A program made the position numbers and the translations under genes. From positions 124,001 through 188,000 of the forward strand of contig NZ_LXFU01000052.1 in NCBI RefSeq assembly GCF_001657485.1: a DNA stretch of 64,000 nt, given 5' to 3'. The stretch comes from Rhizobium sp. WYCCWR10014 (GTDB taxonomy: Bacteria > Pseudomonadota > Alphaproteobacteria > Rhizobiales > Rhizobiaceae). Each line of letters begins with the position of its first letter. The first letter of the stretch is position 1. Of this stretch, positions 53,829 through 62,903 are shown one piece after another. Under the pieces are notes generated by a model. It was not told the origin of the DNA, did not search any database, and saw only the letters and a program-made list of their open reading frames with translations.

Positions 53829-55379
53829 ATGCGGGTCATCTCTTCACAGCAAGCTGCGGATCTCCTCGAAGACGGGATGACTGTCGCGGCTTCGGGTTTT
53901 GGAGGATGCTGCCATCCCGAGGCCATCACGGCCGCGGTCGAGGAGCGTTTCCTCGCCTCTGGAAAACCCCGTAACCTGACGCTTCTGTTTGCCGCCAGCA
54001 CGGGCGATCGTCAGACGCGCGGCATGGGACACTTCGGCTATGAAGGCCTCGTCGCCTGCGTGATCGCCGGGGGATGGCGCGGAACGCCGCGCCTTGGCAG
54101 GCTGGCAATCGAGGAAAAGATCGAGGCGCATTGCTGGCCGCAGGGCGTCATCGCCCAGCTCTACAGGGCGATTGCCGCCGGTCAGCCCGGAGTGGTCACC
54201 CATATCGGGCTCGGCTCTTTCATGGATCCGCTTCATGGCGGCGGCCGCATGAATGCGACGACGCCGCGCGCGCTTGTCGAGCGTGTGTCGCTGCGCGGCA
54301 AGGAGTGGCTGCTTTATCCGTCGATGCCGCTCGACTGCGTGCTTTTGCGCGGAACGACGGCCGACGAAGATGGAAACATCACCCTCGAGGACGAGGCCTT
54401 CCCGCTCGACGTGCTCGCCATGGCGCAGGCAGGCCGAAACTCCGGTGGTATCGTCGTCGTGCAGGTCAAGCGGATTGCCGAGTGCGGTTCGCTGCAGCCC
54501 AATGATGTTCGTATCCCGGCGGCGCTGGTCGATTATGTCGTCGTCTGCGATGATCCGGCCCAGCACGGCATCAGTTTCGCCGAGACGGACAATATCGCCT
54601 ATACCGGACGCGTCCGGATGGCGGCGAGCCGCCTGCAGCCGGCGCCACTCTCGGTCGATAAGATTATTCAGCGACGTGCCTTCCTGGAGCTGGCGCCGCT
54701 CAATCATCCGACGATCAATCTCGGCATCGGCATTGCCGCCGGGATCGGCCGCATCGCCAGCGAAGAGGGATTCGACGATTATACGGTGACGATCGAATCC
54801 GGCGTCATCGGCGGCGTGCCGGCCGAAGAGCTGTCCTTTGGCGCCGCCGTCAATCCGACCGCCATCATCCCACAGGCATCGCAGTTCGACTTTTACGATG
54901 GCGGCGGCCTCGATATCGCCTTTCTCGGCATGGCCGAGGTGGATCGGCATGGGGCGGTCAATGTCAGCCGCTTCAACAATTCCATCGTCGGGGTCGGCGG
55001 CTTCACCAATATCTCGCAGACGGCCAAGCATGTTGTCTATCTCGGCGCATTTTCAGCCGGCGGCGCGGAAATTGCGGTTGCCGACGGCAGGCTCGACATC
55101 GTCAGGGACGGCAGAGTTTGCAAGATCGTCGATGATGTCGATCAGATCAGTTCGAGCCCGGCCTTTGCGCCGGAAGGGCAATCACAGCTCGTCGTCACCG
55201 AGCGGGCTGTCTTTCGGGTCATCGACGGACGCCTGACGCTGACGGAGTTTGCCCCCGGCATCGATCTTGCCGCCCATGTTCTTGATCGCCTGCCGAAGGG
55301 TGTCGCGGTGTCGGACCAGCTGAAGCAGATGGATGCGCGTTTGTTTTCGACCCATGCCATGAAGGACTTTGCCCCATGA
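53829..55379 (+). CDS. Propionate/acetate CoA-transferase-type enzyme (PCT/YdiF family)
   Basis: 516 residues. It moves CoA between acyl donors and a carboxylic acid. The catalytic Glu is E323 in TIESGVIGGVPAEE, the position and context of the Clostridium propionicum enzyme (Glu324). The N terminus SGFGGCCHPEAI is typical. As first gene of the operon it could activate an acrylate product of the lyase. The start ATG at 53829 is 19 bases after the palindrome; the SDR gene overlaps its stop by four bases. Confidence 0.93.
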   Translation: MRVISSQQAADLLEDGMTVAASGFGGCCHPEAITAAVEERFLASGKPRNLTLLFAASTGDRQTRGMGHFGYEGLVACVIAGGWRGTPRLGRLAIEEKIEAHCWPQGVIAQLYRAIAAGQPGVVTHIGLGSFMDPLHGGGRMNATTPRALVERVSLRGKEWLLYPSMPLDCVLLRGTTADEDGNITLEDEAFPLDVLAMAQAGRNSGGIVVVQVKRIAECGSLQPNDVRIPAALVDYVVVCDDPAQHGISFAETDNIAYTGRVRMAASRLQPAPLSVDKIIQRRAFLELAPLNHPTINLGIGIAAGIGRIASEEGFDDYTVTIESGVIGGVPAEELSFGAAVNPTAIIPQASQFDFYDGGGLDIAFLGMAEVDRHGAVNVSRFNNSIVGVGGFTNISQTAKHVVYLGAFSAGGAEIAVADGRLDIVRDGRVCKIVDDVDQISSSPAFAPEGQSQLVVTERAVFRVIDGRLTLTEFAPGIDLAAHVLDRLPKGVAVSDQLKQMDARLFSTHAMKDFAP

Positions 55380-56182
55380 AAATCGAGGGAGCCGCCATCA
55401 TCGTCACTGGCTCGGCAACGGGTGTCGGGGCCGCATGCGTCAAGCAATTCGCCGAGGGCGGTGCCGGGGTGGTCGTCAATTACAGCCGCAGCAAAAAAGA
55501 GGCCGAGGAGACGGGCGATATCTGCCGCAGCCTGGGCGCGGAGGTCGAGATCGTCCAGGCCGACGTTGCCGATGACGCGGCCTGCCGCCGAATGGTCGCG
55601 ACCGCCGTCAATCGCTGGGGCCGTCTCGACGCCTTGGTGAACAATGCCGCAATGACGGTCAAATCAGATCCTTTCGATCTGGAGACGCTGTCGGCCGAAG
55701 ATTTCCAGAACGTTTTCGGTGTCAACGTCATCGGTGCCTATCAGATGTGCCGGGCGGCGGTGCCTGCAATGCGGGACAGCGGCGGCGGTGCGATCGTCAA
55801 TGTCTCATCCAACGTTGCCTTTACCGGCGGCGGCAGCTCGCTTGCCTATACGGCCTCCAAGGGCGCGCTCAATGCGCTGACTTTGGCCTTGGCGCGCACC
55901 TGCGGTCCCGATATCCGCGTGAACGCGGTTTGTCCCGGCATCATCGATACGCGCTGGATGCGCGATACGCTCGGGCCGGATGCCTATGGAGCCATTGCCA
56001 AGCGATTTTCGGAAACCGCGCCGCTCGGCCGGGTCGCGACACCGGAAGATGTTGCCGGCGCCATTGTCTGGCTTGTTCAGGGGGCTGACTTCGTCACCGG
56101 CGAATTGCTTTCCGTTGACGGCGGCATCCGCCTGTCCGGTGGTGTTCGCAAACCCGCGACATCTGGCGGAGCCGCGCCGTGA
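55376..56182 (+). CDS. Short-chain dehydrogenase, 3-oxoacyl-type
   Basis: 268 residues. TGSATGVG (cofactor), NNAAMT, Ser in NVSSNVAFTGG, Tyr-Lys in AYTASKGALN, and the C-terminal LLSVDGGIRLSGG are typical of classical SDRs with 3-hydroxyacyl or sugar substrates. In context it may oxidise a 3-hydroxyacyl-CoA made by the MaoC-type hydratase. It overlaps the CoA-transferase gene (ATGA) and the hydratase gene (GTGA). Confidence 0.92.
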   Translation: MKIEGAAIIVTGSATGVGAACVKQFAEGGAGVVVNYSRSKKEAEETGDICRSLGAEVEIVQADVADDAACRRMVATAVNRWGRLDALVNNAAMTVKSDPFDLETLSAEDFQNVFGVNVIGAYQMCRAAVPAMRDSGGGAIVNVSSNVAFTGGGSSLAYTASKGALNALTLALARTCGPDIRVNAVCPGIIDTRWMRDTLGPDAYGAIAKRFSETAPLGRVATPEDVAGAIVWLVQGADFVTGELLSVDGGIRLSGGVRKPATSGGAAP

Positions 56183-57030
56183 CGCTATCGGCCCAATCCA
56201 TTCTCGACTTTCCGGTGCCGCAAGCGACACATGTGGTTGCCGCAAGAGATGCCATTCTTTACGCCCTCTCGGTTGGCTACGGCACCAATGCGCTCGACGA
56301 AAAGGCATTGAACTATGTCTATGAACGCGATCTCGTCACCGCGCCGACCCTTGCCAATATCGTGGCGCATCCAGGCCCATGGATGCAGCAGACAGGTGTC
56401 GACTGGGCGCGTCTGGTGCATTCCGAACATCGCCTGACGATCCACCGGCCGGTCCCTCTCGATGTGCCGCTGATCTCCCGATCGCGCGTCTTGTCGGTGA
56501 TCGACCGCGGCGTTGAGAAAGGAATGTTCGTCAGCTTCGAGCGCCTGATCACAACCGCTGAACGTGATGAGCCGATTGCGACGATCGTCCAGACCAACGC
56601 GTGCCGCGGCGACGGTGGATGCGGCTCGGCGGGATCTGCGCCCGAACCCTTGGCAAAAGTCCCGGACAGAGAGCCGGACCTCGAATTCAATGTCGACATT
56701 CCTGGCAACGCCGCTCTCATCTATCGCCTGAACGGCGATCTCAATCCATTGCATGTCGATCCGCAGGCAGCCGGCCGGAGCGGCTTTAACCGGCCGATCC
56801 TGCATGGACTGTGCAGCTTCGGTTATGCGGGCTACGCCATTGTCGCTGCCATCGATCCAGGCATGGCCAGCGGCTTGAGCGCGATCGCGGCGCGTTTCAG
56901 CGCGCCGATCTTTCCCGGTGAAACGATCACCGTACAGATGTGGCGCAACGATGCCGAAATTCGCTTCAGGGGGCTCGTTGCCGCACGGGGCGCGACCATC
57001 CTCGACAATGGCATCGCGAGGTTGTCATGA
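56179..57030 (+). CDS. MaoC-type acyl-CoA dehydratase/hydratase
   Basis: 283 residues. The hydratase-2 motif is YRLNGDLNPLHVDPQAAG followed by GFNRPILHGL, with the conserved Asp and His. It adds or removes water at an acyl-CoA double bond. The N-terminal half (about 1-130) is a second hot-dog-like domain, giving a double-hot-dog fold as in fungal/animal hydratase-2. The start is GTG overlapping the SDR stop. Confidence 0.9.
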   Translation: MTLSAQSILDFPVPQATHVVAARDAILYALSVGYGTNALDEKALNYVYERDLVTAPTLANIVAHPGPWMQQTGVDWARLVHSEHRLTIHRPVPLDVPLISRSRVLSVIDRGVEKGMFVSFERLITTAERDEPIATIVQTNACRGDGGCGSAGSAPEPLAKVPDREPDLEFNVDIPGNAALIYRLNGDLNPLHVDPQAAGRSGFNRPILHGLCSFGYAGYAIVAAIDPGMASGLSAIAARFSAPIFPGETITVQMWRNDAEIRFRGLVAARGATILDNGIARLS

Positions 57031-57794
57031 CGAAAGCGGTCAAACCGGCCGCCGGCGAGGCGCGCCATTATATCAGGATCAAGGAGCAGATCCTGGCCGA
57101 GATCGCCGAGGGCAAGCTTCAGCCGGGAGATCGGGTATCCTCCGAAAGCGAATTGGTGGCGGCATTCGGCGTCAGCCGCATGACGGCGAACCGGGCGCTG
57201 CGTGAGTTGATGTTCGAGGGGGTTCTCAAGCGATCCGCCGGGATCGGAACCTTCGTTTCGCCAAAGCACCTCGACGTCGACCTGCTTCAAATCCGCAACA
57301 TAGCCGACGAAATACTGGAGCGGGGCCACGCGCATCAGGCGATGGTGGTCAAGGCCGGCTTGATGAAGGCGGATGCCAACGTCGCCGATGCGCTCGAACT
57401 CGCCCTCGGCGCTGAAGTGATGCATTCGCTGATCGTGCACATGGAAAACGACCAGCCCATTCAGGTCGAGGAGCGCTACGTCAATCCGCTGGTTGCGCCC
57501 GACTATCTGTCGACAGACTTCCGCAGCATGACGCCGCACGAATATCTGACGAAAGTGGCGCCGATAACGGCGTTCGAACATATCGTCCAGGCCGTCAAGC
57601 CCGATACCGCCATACGCAAATATCTTGGCCTGAAGAATGATCACCCTTGCCTGCGCGTCTTTCGAAGAACCTGGTCAGGCGAGGCCGTCGTGACCTGTGC
57701 GCTGTTATACTATCCCGGCGCGCAATATCGGCTGGAAGCACGGTCCACCAAGGGTCCCTCCAGGCCCGTCGCCATTCTCGGAGAGAAACAGTGA
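57027..57794 (+). CDS. GntR-family regulator, HutC subfamily
   Basis: 255 residues. The N-terminal winged HTH (IRIKEQILAEIAEGKLQPGDRVSSESELVAAFGVSRMTANRALREL) and the UTRA ligand domain (IVHMENDQPIQVEERYVNP) define HutC regulators, which respond to urocanate or other catabolic intermediates. The effector may be the lyase product. It overlaps its neighbours on both sides (ATGA, GTGA). Confidence 0.94.
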   Translation: MTKAVKPAAGEARHYIRIKEQILAEIAEGKLQPGDRVSSESELVAAFGVSRMTANRALRELMFEGVLKRSAGIGTFVSPKHLDVDLLQIRNIADEILERGHAHQAMVVKAGLMKADANVADALELALGAEVMHSLIVHMENDQPIQVEERYVNPLVAPDYLSTDFRSMTPHEYLTKVAPITAFEHIVQAVKPDTAIRKYLGLKNDHPCLRVFRRTWSGEAVVTCALLYYPGAQYRLEARSTKGPSRPVAILGEKQ

Positions 57795-59296
57795 GCGCTA
57801 CCAATTCTCCATCGATCATCTTCAGCGCGGCGCCGCCGACGATCGAGGACATCGCAGCAATTGCCCGTCGGCACGTAAGGATCGAGGTATCCGCCGAGGT
57901 CGATGCCCGGATTGTGGCCGCGCGCGCCGTCGTCGACCGCTATACGGAAAGAGATCTGCCGGTCTATGGCCTGACGACGGGACTTGGGGCGGGGGTCGAC
58001 ACCCGACTTGCAACGGAAGATCTGGTGGCGTTCCAGATGCGTGTGCCGCAAGCCCGCGCGGTCGGCGTCGGAACCCCGCTCGCACAGGAATCCGTGCGGG
58101 CGATGATGGCGGTCAGGGCCGCCGGCATGGCGGCGGGCGGCTCCGGCGTTTCGCTGAAAGTCTTCCACGGTCTGATTGCCGCCATCAATGCAGGTATTCA
58201 TCCTGTCGTCCCGTCACTGGGCTCGATCGGTGCGGCGGATTTGGCGCCGCTTGCCCATATGAGCCGGGCGCTTCTCGGCTTCGGTGAGATCGAGCTTGGA
58301 GGCGACGTGCTGCCGGCCGCCATCGCCCTTGAAAGGGCCGGCTTGAAGCCTCTCCTATTGGCGCCGAAGGACGGGCATGCGCTTGTTGTGGCCAACAGCC
58401 TTTCCATCGGCCTCGCATGTCTGGCGCTTGAGGATATCGAGCGGCTCTTCGATTGGTCCCTGAAGGCGATTGCCGTTAATTTCGAAGCGTTCCGGGCCAA
58501 TATCAGTGCCTTCGACGACCGCGCTCTGGCTGCAAGACCGGCCTTTGGGCAGCGCCGCGTCGCCGCTCAGCTGATGGAGCTTCTTTCGGGCAGCTCCTTG
58601 CTTGCCGCCGATGCAGCAAGACGTCTCCAGGATCCTTTGAGCTACCGCTGCACACCGCAGGTCTGGGGCGCGTTGAGGCATGCGATCGATGAGGCAAGGC
58701 AGGCGACTGACATAGAGCTCGTCAGCTCCAGTGACAATCCCGTCGTGATCGCATCCGAGGGCGTCATACTTTCACACGGCAATTTTGACATGACCGCCTT
58801 TGTGCTCGCCTGGGAAAGGCTGGGGCAGGCGATGGCGCATTGCGCGGCAGGCACTGCCTATCGGATCATGAAGATCATGTCGCCTGGCATGTCCGACCTG
58901 CCACGCTTCCTGACCCCAATGGGCCAGAGCCGTACCGGTTTTGCGACCGTGCAAAAGACCGTCTCGGCCATGGAGGCTGAAATCCGCCATCTGGCCATGC
59001 CGGTTTCTCTTTCACCTATTCCTGTGGCCGATGGCGTCGAAGACCAGGCATCGATGGCCCCGAGCGTTTTGGCAAAGACCCAGGCGATCGTCGAGCGCCT
59101 GCGCTATCTGGTCGCCATCGAACTGATCGCCTCGGTACAGGCCGTCGAGCTCAGAGGCGTCTCAGGCGAATTGGGCAAGGGATCGGCGGAAGCCTATGCC
59201 CTTGTCCGCACTTACGTCCCGCCGCTTGAAGAGGATCGCGCGCAAGGGCCGGATTTTGCAACGATTGCCGCATTGATCGGGCTCGGCCCGCAATAA
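57791..59296 (+). CDS. Ammonia-lyase-fold protein lacking the MIO tripeptide (ergothionase-like candidate)
   Basis: 501 residues of the histidine/phenylalanine ammonia-lyase fold. Conserved positions are kept: Y59 (YGLTTGLGAG), SSDNPVV, QVWG, GNF, and E417-D418 (VEDQASM). The core loop reads GSIGAADLAPLAH: ammonia-lyases have GSVGASGDLAPLAH, in which Ala-Ser-Gly condenses to the electrophilic MIO. Here one residue is deleted and the Ser is missing (A148-A149-D150), so MIO cannot form. Ergothionase, which eliminates trimethylamine from ergothioneine, is, as I recall, a MIO-less member of this fold. The betaine-type transporter next door fits an enzyme expelling a quaternary amine. Confidence 0.85.
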   Translation: MSATNSPSIIFSAAPPTIEDIAAIARRHVRIEVSAEVDARIVAARAVVDRYTERDLPVYGLTTGLGAGVDTRLATEDLVAFQMRVPQARAVGVGTPLAQESVRAMMAVRAAGMAAGGSGVSLKVFHGLIAAINAGIHPVVPSLGSIGAADLAPLAHMSRALLGFGEIELGGDVLPAAIALERAGLKPLLLAPKDGHALVVANSLSIGLACLALEDIERLFDWSLKAIAVNFEAFRANISAFDDRALAARPAFGQRRVAAQLMELLSGSSLLAADAARRLQDPLSYRCTPQVWGALRHAIDEARQATDIELVSSSDNPVVIASEGVILSHGNFDMTAFVLAWERLGQAMAHCAAGTAYRIMKIMSPGMSDLPRFLTPMGQSRTGFATVQKTVSAMEAEIRHLAMPVSLSPIPVADGVEDQASMAPSVLAKTQAIVERLRYLVAIELIASVQAVELRGVSGELGKGSAEAYALVRTYVPPLEEDRAQGPDFATIAALIGLGPQ

Positions 59297-59347
59297 GCCC
59301 GGTTCGCCACTGTCCCGGCAAGAAGGGCAGGGCGCCGACCGGTCATG

Positions 59348-59376
59348 CTGACGGTTATTCTGGGGAATGCCGTCAG
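59348..59376 (+). other. Hairpin between the lyase and binding-protein genes
   Basis: CTGACGG (59348-59354) pairs with CCGTCAG (59370-59376); an inner ATTC/GAAT pair extends the stem. There is no T-run. It may mark an mRNA processing point or a weak attenuator before the transporter genes. Confidence 0.45.
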
Positions 59377-59411
59377 TTCGTTCATTGAAAAGTCAACAAG
59401 AGGGAATGATT

Positions 59412-60299
59412 ATGAAAAATTGGACAAAGGGCATCCTTGCAGCCGGCATGATGGCAGCCGCCATGTTCCAGCCTGCATCCGCAGAGACCATCAAGGTCGG
59501 CAGCAAGAATTTCACCGAGCAGTTTATCCTTGCCGAAATGTATGCCGCCGTTTTGGAAAATGCCGGCGTCACCGTTGAGCGCAAGATCAACCTCGGCGGC
59601 ACGTTGATTGCTCACCAGGCATTGGTGGCCGGCGAGATCGATCTCTATCCGGAATATACCGGCACGGCGCTCGCTTCCGTCGTCAAGGGTGAGATGTCGA
59701 CCGATGCCGAGAAGGTCTACACTGAGGTCAAGGATTTCTACGCCAAGCAGTTCAACCTCACCTGGCTGAAGCCGAGCGGCATCAACAATGGCTATGTCAT
59801 CGTGGTCCGGCAGGAAACGGCGCAGGCCAACAATCTGAAGAGCCTGTCGGATCTCGCCAAGGTTTCCAAGACCCTGGTCTTCGGCGGCGGCGCTGAATTT
59901 CCGGATCGCGCCGACGGCCTGCCCGGCCTGAAGCGTGTCTACGACGCCGAGTTCAAGGAGTTCAAGCAGTTTGCCAAACTTGGCCTTCGTTATGACGCGC
60001 TGGAACAAAAGGACATTGACGTCGCCAATGGCGCGGCGACCGACTGGCAGATCGGCTCGAAGAACCTCGTGCCGCTCGCAGATGACAAGGGTCTGTTTCC
60101 GCCCTACTACGTGGCGCCGGTTGTCCGTCAGGACATATTGAAGGCCAATCCGAAGGTTGCCGAACTGCTGGAAGCGGTCGGCGCCCATCTCGATAACGAG
60201 AAAATGCGGGTCCTCAATGCCAAGGTCGAGACCGATCATGAGGAAGCCAAAGACGTGGCGGTCGAATTCCTCAAGGAAAACGGCCTGCTGCCGAAATGA
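59412..60299 (+). CDS. Osmoprotectant-type substrate-binding protein (OpuC/OsmX-like)
   Basis: 295 residues. Signal peptide MKNWTKGILAAGMMAAAMFQPASA. The mature part starts ETIKVGSKNFTEQFILAEMYA and contains LGGTLIAHQALVAGEIDLYPEYTGTAL, the OpuAC/OsmF hallmark for choline, betaine and other quaternary amines; EgtU, a binding protein for ergothioneine, belongs to this type. The C-terminal DKGLFPPYYVAPVVRQ is also typical. ATG at 59412 is chosen by the leader and AGAGGG 7 bases upstream. Confidence 0.92.
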   Translation: MKNWTKGILAAGMMAAAMFQPASAETIKVGSKNFTEQFILAEMYAAVLENAGVTVERKINLGGTLIAHQALVAGEIDLYPEYTGTALASVVKGEMSTDAEKVYTEVKDFYAKQFNLTWLKPSGINNGYVIVVRQETAQANNLKSLSDLAKVSKTLVFGGGAEFPDRADGLPGLKRVYDAEFKEFKQFAKLGLRYDALEQKDIDVANGAATDWQIGSKNLVPLADDKGLFPPYYVAPVVRQDILKANPKVAELLEAVGAHLDNEKMRVLNAKVETDHEEAKDVAVEFLKENGLLPK

Positions 60300-60309
60300 T
60301 TGTCATGCC

Positions 60310-60337
60310 CCGCGGCCGGGTATCAATCCGGCCGCGG
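60310..60337 (+). other. Strong hairpin behind the binding-protein gene
   Basis: A perfect 10-bp stem (CCGCGGCCGG, 60310-60319, with 60328-60337) and an 8-base loop start 11 bases after the stop. No T-run. It probably protects the binding-protein mRNA 3' end, as in the other transporter (39748-39777). Confidence 0.7.
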
Positions 60338-60404
60338 TCTGGCAGGGTGTCTGTTCGAAAATCCGTCCGCCAAGCAGCCGGACGGGAATGTGGAGAAGCG
60401 GGAA

Positions 60405-61409
60405 ATGCAGGAAATCTGGATCGACTATCTCAACGCCCTTGATGCCAAGGCGCTGGCGTTGACGAATGACGAGATTCTCGATGCAGTGTCGAAGGCGCTG
60501 GATGCGCAGGGCAGGGGCGAAACCGTCATCGAGCCGCGTGTCCATCTTGTGCCGGAGAGCTCCGACAAAGGCCATTTCAACGTGCTTCGCGGCTACGTCA
60601 AAGCGCTGAACTATGCCGGCGTCAAAGTTGTCGGCGACTTCGTCGACAACTATAAGGTCGATCTGCCCTCGGAGCTTGCGGTCCTCAACCTGTTCGACCC
60701 GAACACAGGCGTGCCGAAGGCCATCATCGACGCAACTGCTATCACCGACATGCGCACCGGGGCCGTCACCGCTCTTGGCGCCAAATATCTCGCCCGCAAG
60801 AACAGCAAGATTCTCGGCCATATCGGTGCCCGCGGAACCTCTTACTGGAATGTCCGCCTTCTCGATCATCTCTTCGATTTCGATGAAATCCGCGTGCATT
60901 CGCGCCGCCCGGAAAGTCGCGATGCTTTCGCCAAGCGTCTCGAGGCGGATCTCGGCAAGAAGGTCATCGTCACCGACAATTGGCAGGATTGCCTCAAGGG
61001 CGCCGATATCATGGTCGAGGCCAGCCGCCTGCCGGAACCAGCGCCGCTGTTCAAGACGGAATGGGTGAAGAAGGGAGCCTTCGTCGTGCCCTATGGCACG
61101 ATGAGCGCGCTCGAATTCGATCTCACCGACATCATGGACAAGGTCGTCGTCGACGATTGGGGGCAATGCGGCCCCGGCAAACCGTTCGGAGCGCTTCGCC
61201 GTCACGTCGATGAGGGCAAGGTGACGGCCGAGAATTTGCATGCCGAAATCGGCCAGATCGTCTGTGGCATGAAACCCGGCCGCGAAAGTGAGGAGGAGAC
61301 GATCCTGTTCTGGCATCGCGGCCTCAGCACGACCGACGTGGCGCTCGGCGCCGCCATGGTCGACAAGGCAAGAGAGATGAATATCGGCCAGCGGCTGCGG
61401 TTCGCATAA
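60405..61409 (+). CDS. Ornithine-cyclodeaminase/mu-crystallin-family protein
   Basis: 334 residues. The Rossmann motif is GHIGARGTS near residue 143; other markers are HLVPESSDKGHFNVLRG, VLNLFDPNTGVPKAIIDATAITDMRTGA and VDDWGQCGPGKPFG. The family includes cyclodeaminases, imine reductases and opine-type dehydrogenases using NAD(P). Its role in a betaine pathway is unclear; it may reduce or oxidise an imine or amino acid intermediate. ATG at 60405 has GGAG upstream. Confidence 0.88.
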   Translation: MQEIWIDYLNALDAKALALTNDEILDAVSKALDAQGRGETVIEPRVHLVPESSDKGHFNVLRGYVKALNYAGVKVVGDFVDNYKVDLPSELAVLNLFDPNTGVPKAIIDATAITDMRTGAVTALGAKYLARKNSKILGHIGARGTSYWNVRLLDHLFDFDEIRVHSRRPESRDAFAKRLEADLGKKVIVTDNWQDCLKGADIMVEASRLPEPAPLFKTEWVKKGAFVVPYGTMSALEFDLTDIMDKVVVDDWGQCGPGKPFGALRRHVDEGKVTAENLHAEIGQIVCGMKPGRESEEETILFWHRGLSTTDVALGAAMVDKAREMNIGQRLRFA

Positions 61410-61414
61410 TTGCC

Positions 61415-62233
61415 ATGGTGATGTCCAAGCCGGTCGCCTGTTCGAGAATGTATAATCTCAGCCCGCGCATTCGCGGCCTGTGGGATGCGCTGTTTGCGCA
61501 GGTCAGCCTGCGGTCCGGCATTGAACTCGAGATCATTGCTCATGCAGCACCAGCCCCGCTGTCGGAATTGTGGGCGAGACCGGACATGGGCGCGGTCTTC
61601 ATGTGCGGTTATCCGTTTTCGCGCATGCCTGAGGCTGCGCGACCGACGGTGCTTGCCGCACCTGTCTCGAGCGAGGCATGGTCTTTGGACCAGCCCCTCT
61701 ATGCCAGCCACATCCTCGTTGCCTCCACCGGGCCGGTGAACGCGGTGGCGGATCTCGCTGCGGCACGCTGGGGCTGGACCGTGCGCGATTCCCAATCGGG
61801 CTACCATGCGGCACGCTCCTACCTTGCCGGCCGATTTGCGGGCACGATGAAGCAGAGCACGACGGTCGGACCACTGCTCAACCCCTCAGGCATCGTCGCA
61901 GCCCTCAAGGATGGCAGGATCGATGCGGGCGCGATTGACGCTTATGCCTTCCAATTGTTGTCGATGCACGAACGCGAGGAAATCGATGGTCTTCGTATTC
62001 TGGCGACGACCGATCCGCTTCCCGCGCCGCTACTGGTTGCCGCGCAAACATTGCCCGCAGACATCGCCATGGCGTTACGGCAGAGCCTCGTGACGCTGCA
62101 TGAAACGCCTGAGGGAGCGGCGGTTTTGGAACGGCTCGGCCTCGGACGATTTTCGGCGGTCGTTCCGTCCGCCTACGATGTCCTGCCGCAAAGAGCCGAC
62201 GACGCCGATCGCAGATTGGGGGTCTCATGGTAG
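61415..62233 (+). CDS. PhnD-like binding-protein-fold protein without signal peptide
   Basis: 272 residues. The sequence (SRMYNLSPRIRGLWDALFA, VRDSQSGYHAARSYLAGRF, LKDGRIDAGAIDAYAFQLL) resembles phosphate/phosphonate-type solute-binding proteins. No signal peptide is visible, so it is probably cytosolic or misannotated at its start. It sits between the OCD-family gene (5 bases after its stop) and the permeases. It may be a cytosolic sensor or an intracellular ligand carrier. Confidence 0.72.
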   Translation: MVMSKPVACSRMYNLSPRIRGLWDALFAQVSLRSGIELEIIAHAAPAPLSELWARPDMGAVFMCGYPFSRMPEAARPTVLAAPVSSEAWSLDQPLYASHILVASTGPVNAVADLAAARWGWTVRDSQSGYHAARSYLAGRFAGTMKQSTTVGPLLNPSGIVAALKDGRIDAGAIDAYAFQLLSMHEREEIDGLRILATTDPLPAPLLVAAQTLPADIAMALRQSLVTLHETPEGAAVLERLGLGRFSAVVPSAYDVLPQRADDADRRLGVSW

Positions 62234-62270
62234 ACAGGCGAACGAGAGTCCGGACGCGGAGGTCTCGACG

Positions 62271-62903
62271 ATGAAATGGGTCCCTAAACACCTCGATCGG
62301 CTATTCGAAGCGCTGTTGGAGCACCTGTATCTCGTGTTTTCCTCGGTCGGCATTGCCTTGGTGATCTCGCTGATCGTCGGGATATGGGCGGCAAGGCGAC
62401 CGCGGAGCTTCGCGGTTATCATCATCTTCACCGGTATCCTGTTCGCCGTGCCGAGCCTGGCGCTGTTTGCGCTTCTCATTCCGATCATGGGGATCGGGGC
62501 AGCACCCGCCATTACCGGTCTTGCCGCCTACTCGCTGATGATCCTGATCCGCAATATCGGCATGGGGTTTCAGGCAATTCCGCGTGACATACTCGAAGCT
62601 GCCGATGGCATGGGCTACGGCACGGCGCGGCGGATCTGGGAAGTCGAGCTGCCGCTGGCGATGCCCTATATCGTCGGCGGTATCCGCATTGCAATGGTGA
62701 CGGTCATCGGCATCGCGACCGTTGCCGCCTATATCAATGCCGGCGGGCTCGGCGTCATCATTTTCGAAGGCATCGACCAGCGGTTTCCCGAAAAGATCAT
62801 CGCCGGCGGGCTGCTGACGTCATTTCTGGCGCTCTTTGCCGACTACTGTTTTGCATCCTTCGAAAAGCTGCTGCGCCGGCGCAGTGGAGGTAAAGCCGCA
62901 TGA
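62271..62903 (+). CDS. ABC permease, osmoprotectant type (first)
   Basis: 210 residues, about five transmembrane helices, with the EAA loop DILEAADGMGYGTARRIWEVELPLAMPYI and the ending NAGGLGVIIFEGI typical of OpuCB/OsmW permeases. ATG at 62271 has GCGGAGG 8 bases upstream. It overlaps the second permease gene by ATGA. Confidence 0.94.
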   Translation: MKWVPKHLDRLFEALLEHLYLVFSSVGIALVISLIVGIWAARRPRSFAVIIIFTGILFAVPSLALFALLIPIMGIGAAPAITGLAAYSLMILIRNIGMGFQAIPRDILEAADGMGYGTARRIWEVELPLAMPYIVGGIRIAMVTVIGIATVAAYINAGGLGVIIFEGIDQRFPEKIIAGGLLTSFLALFADYCFASFEKLLRRRSGGKAA

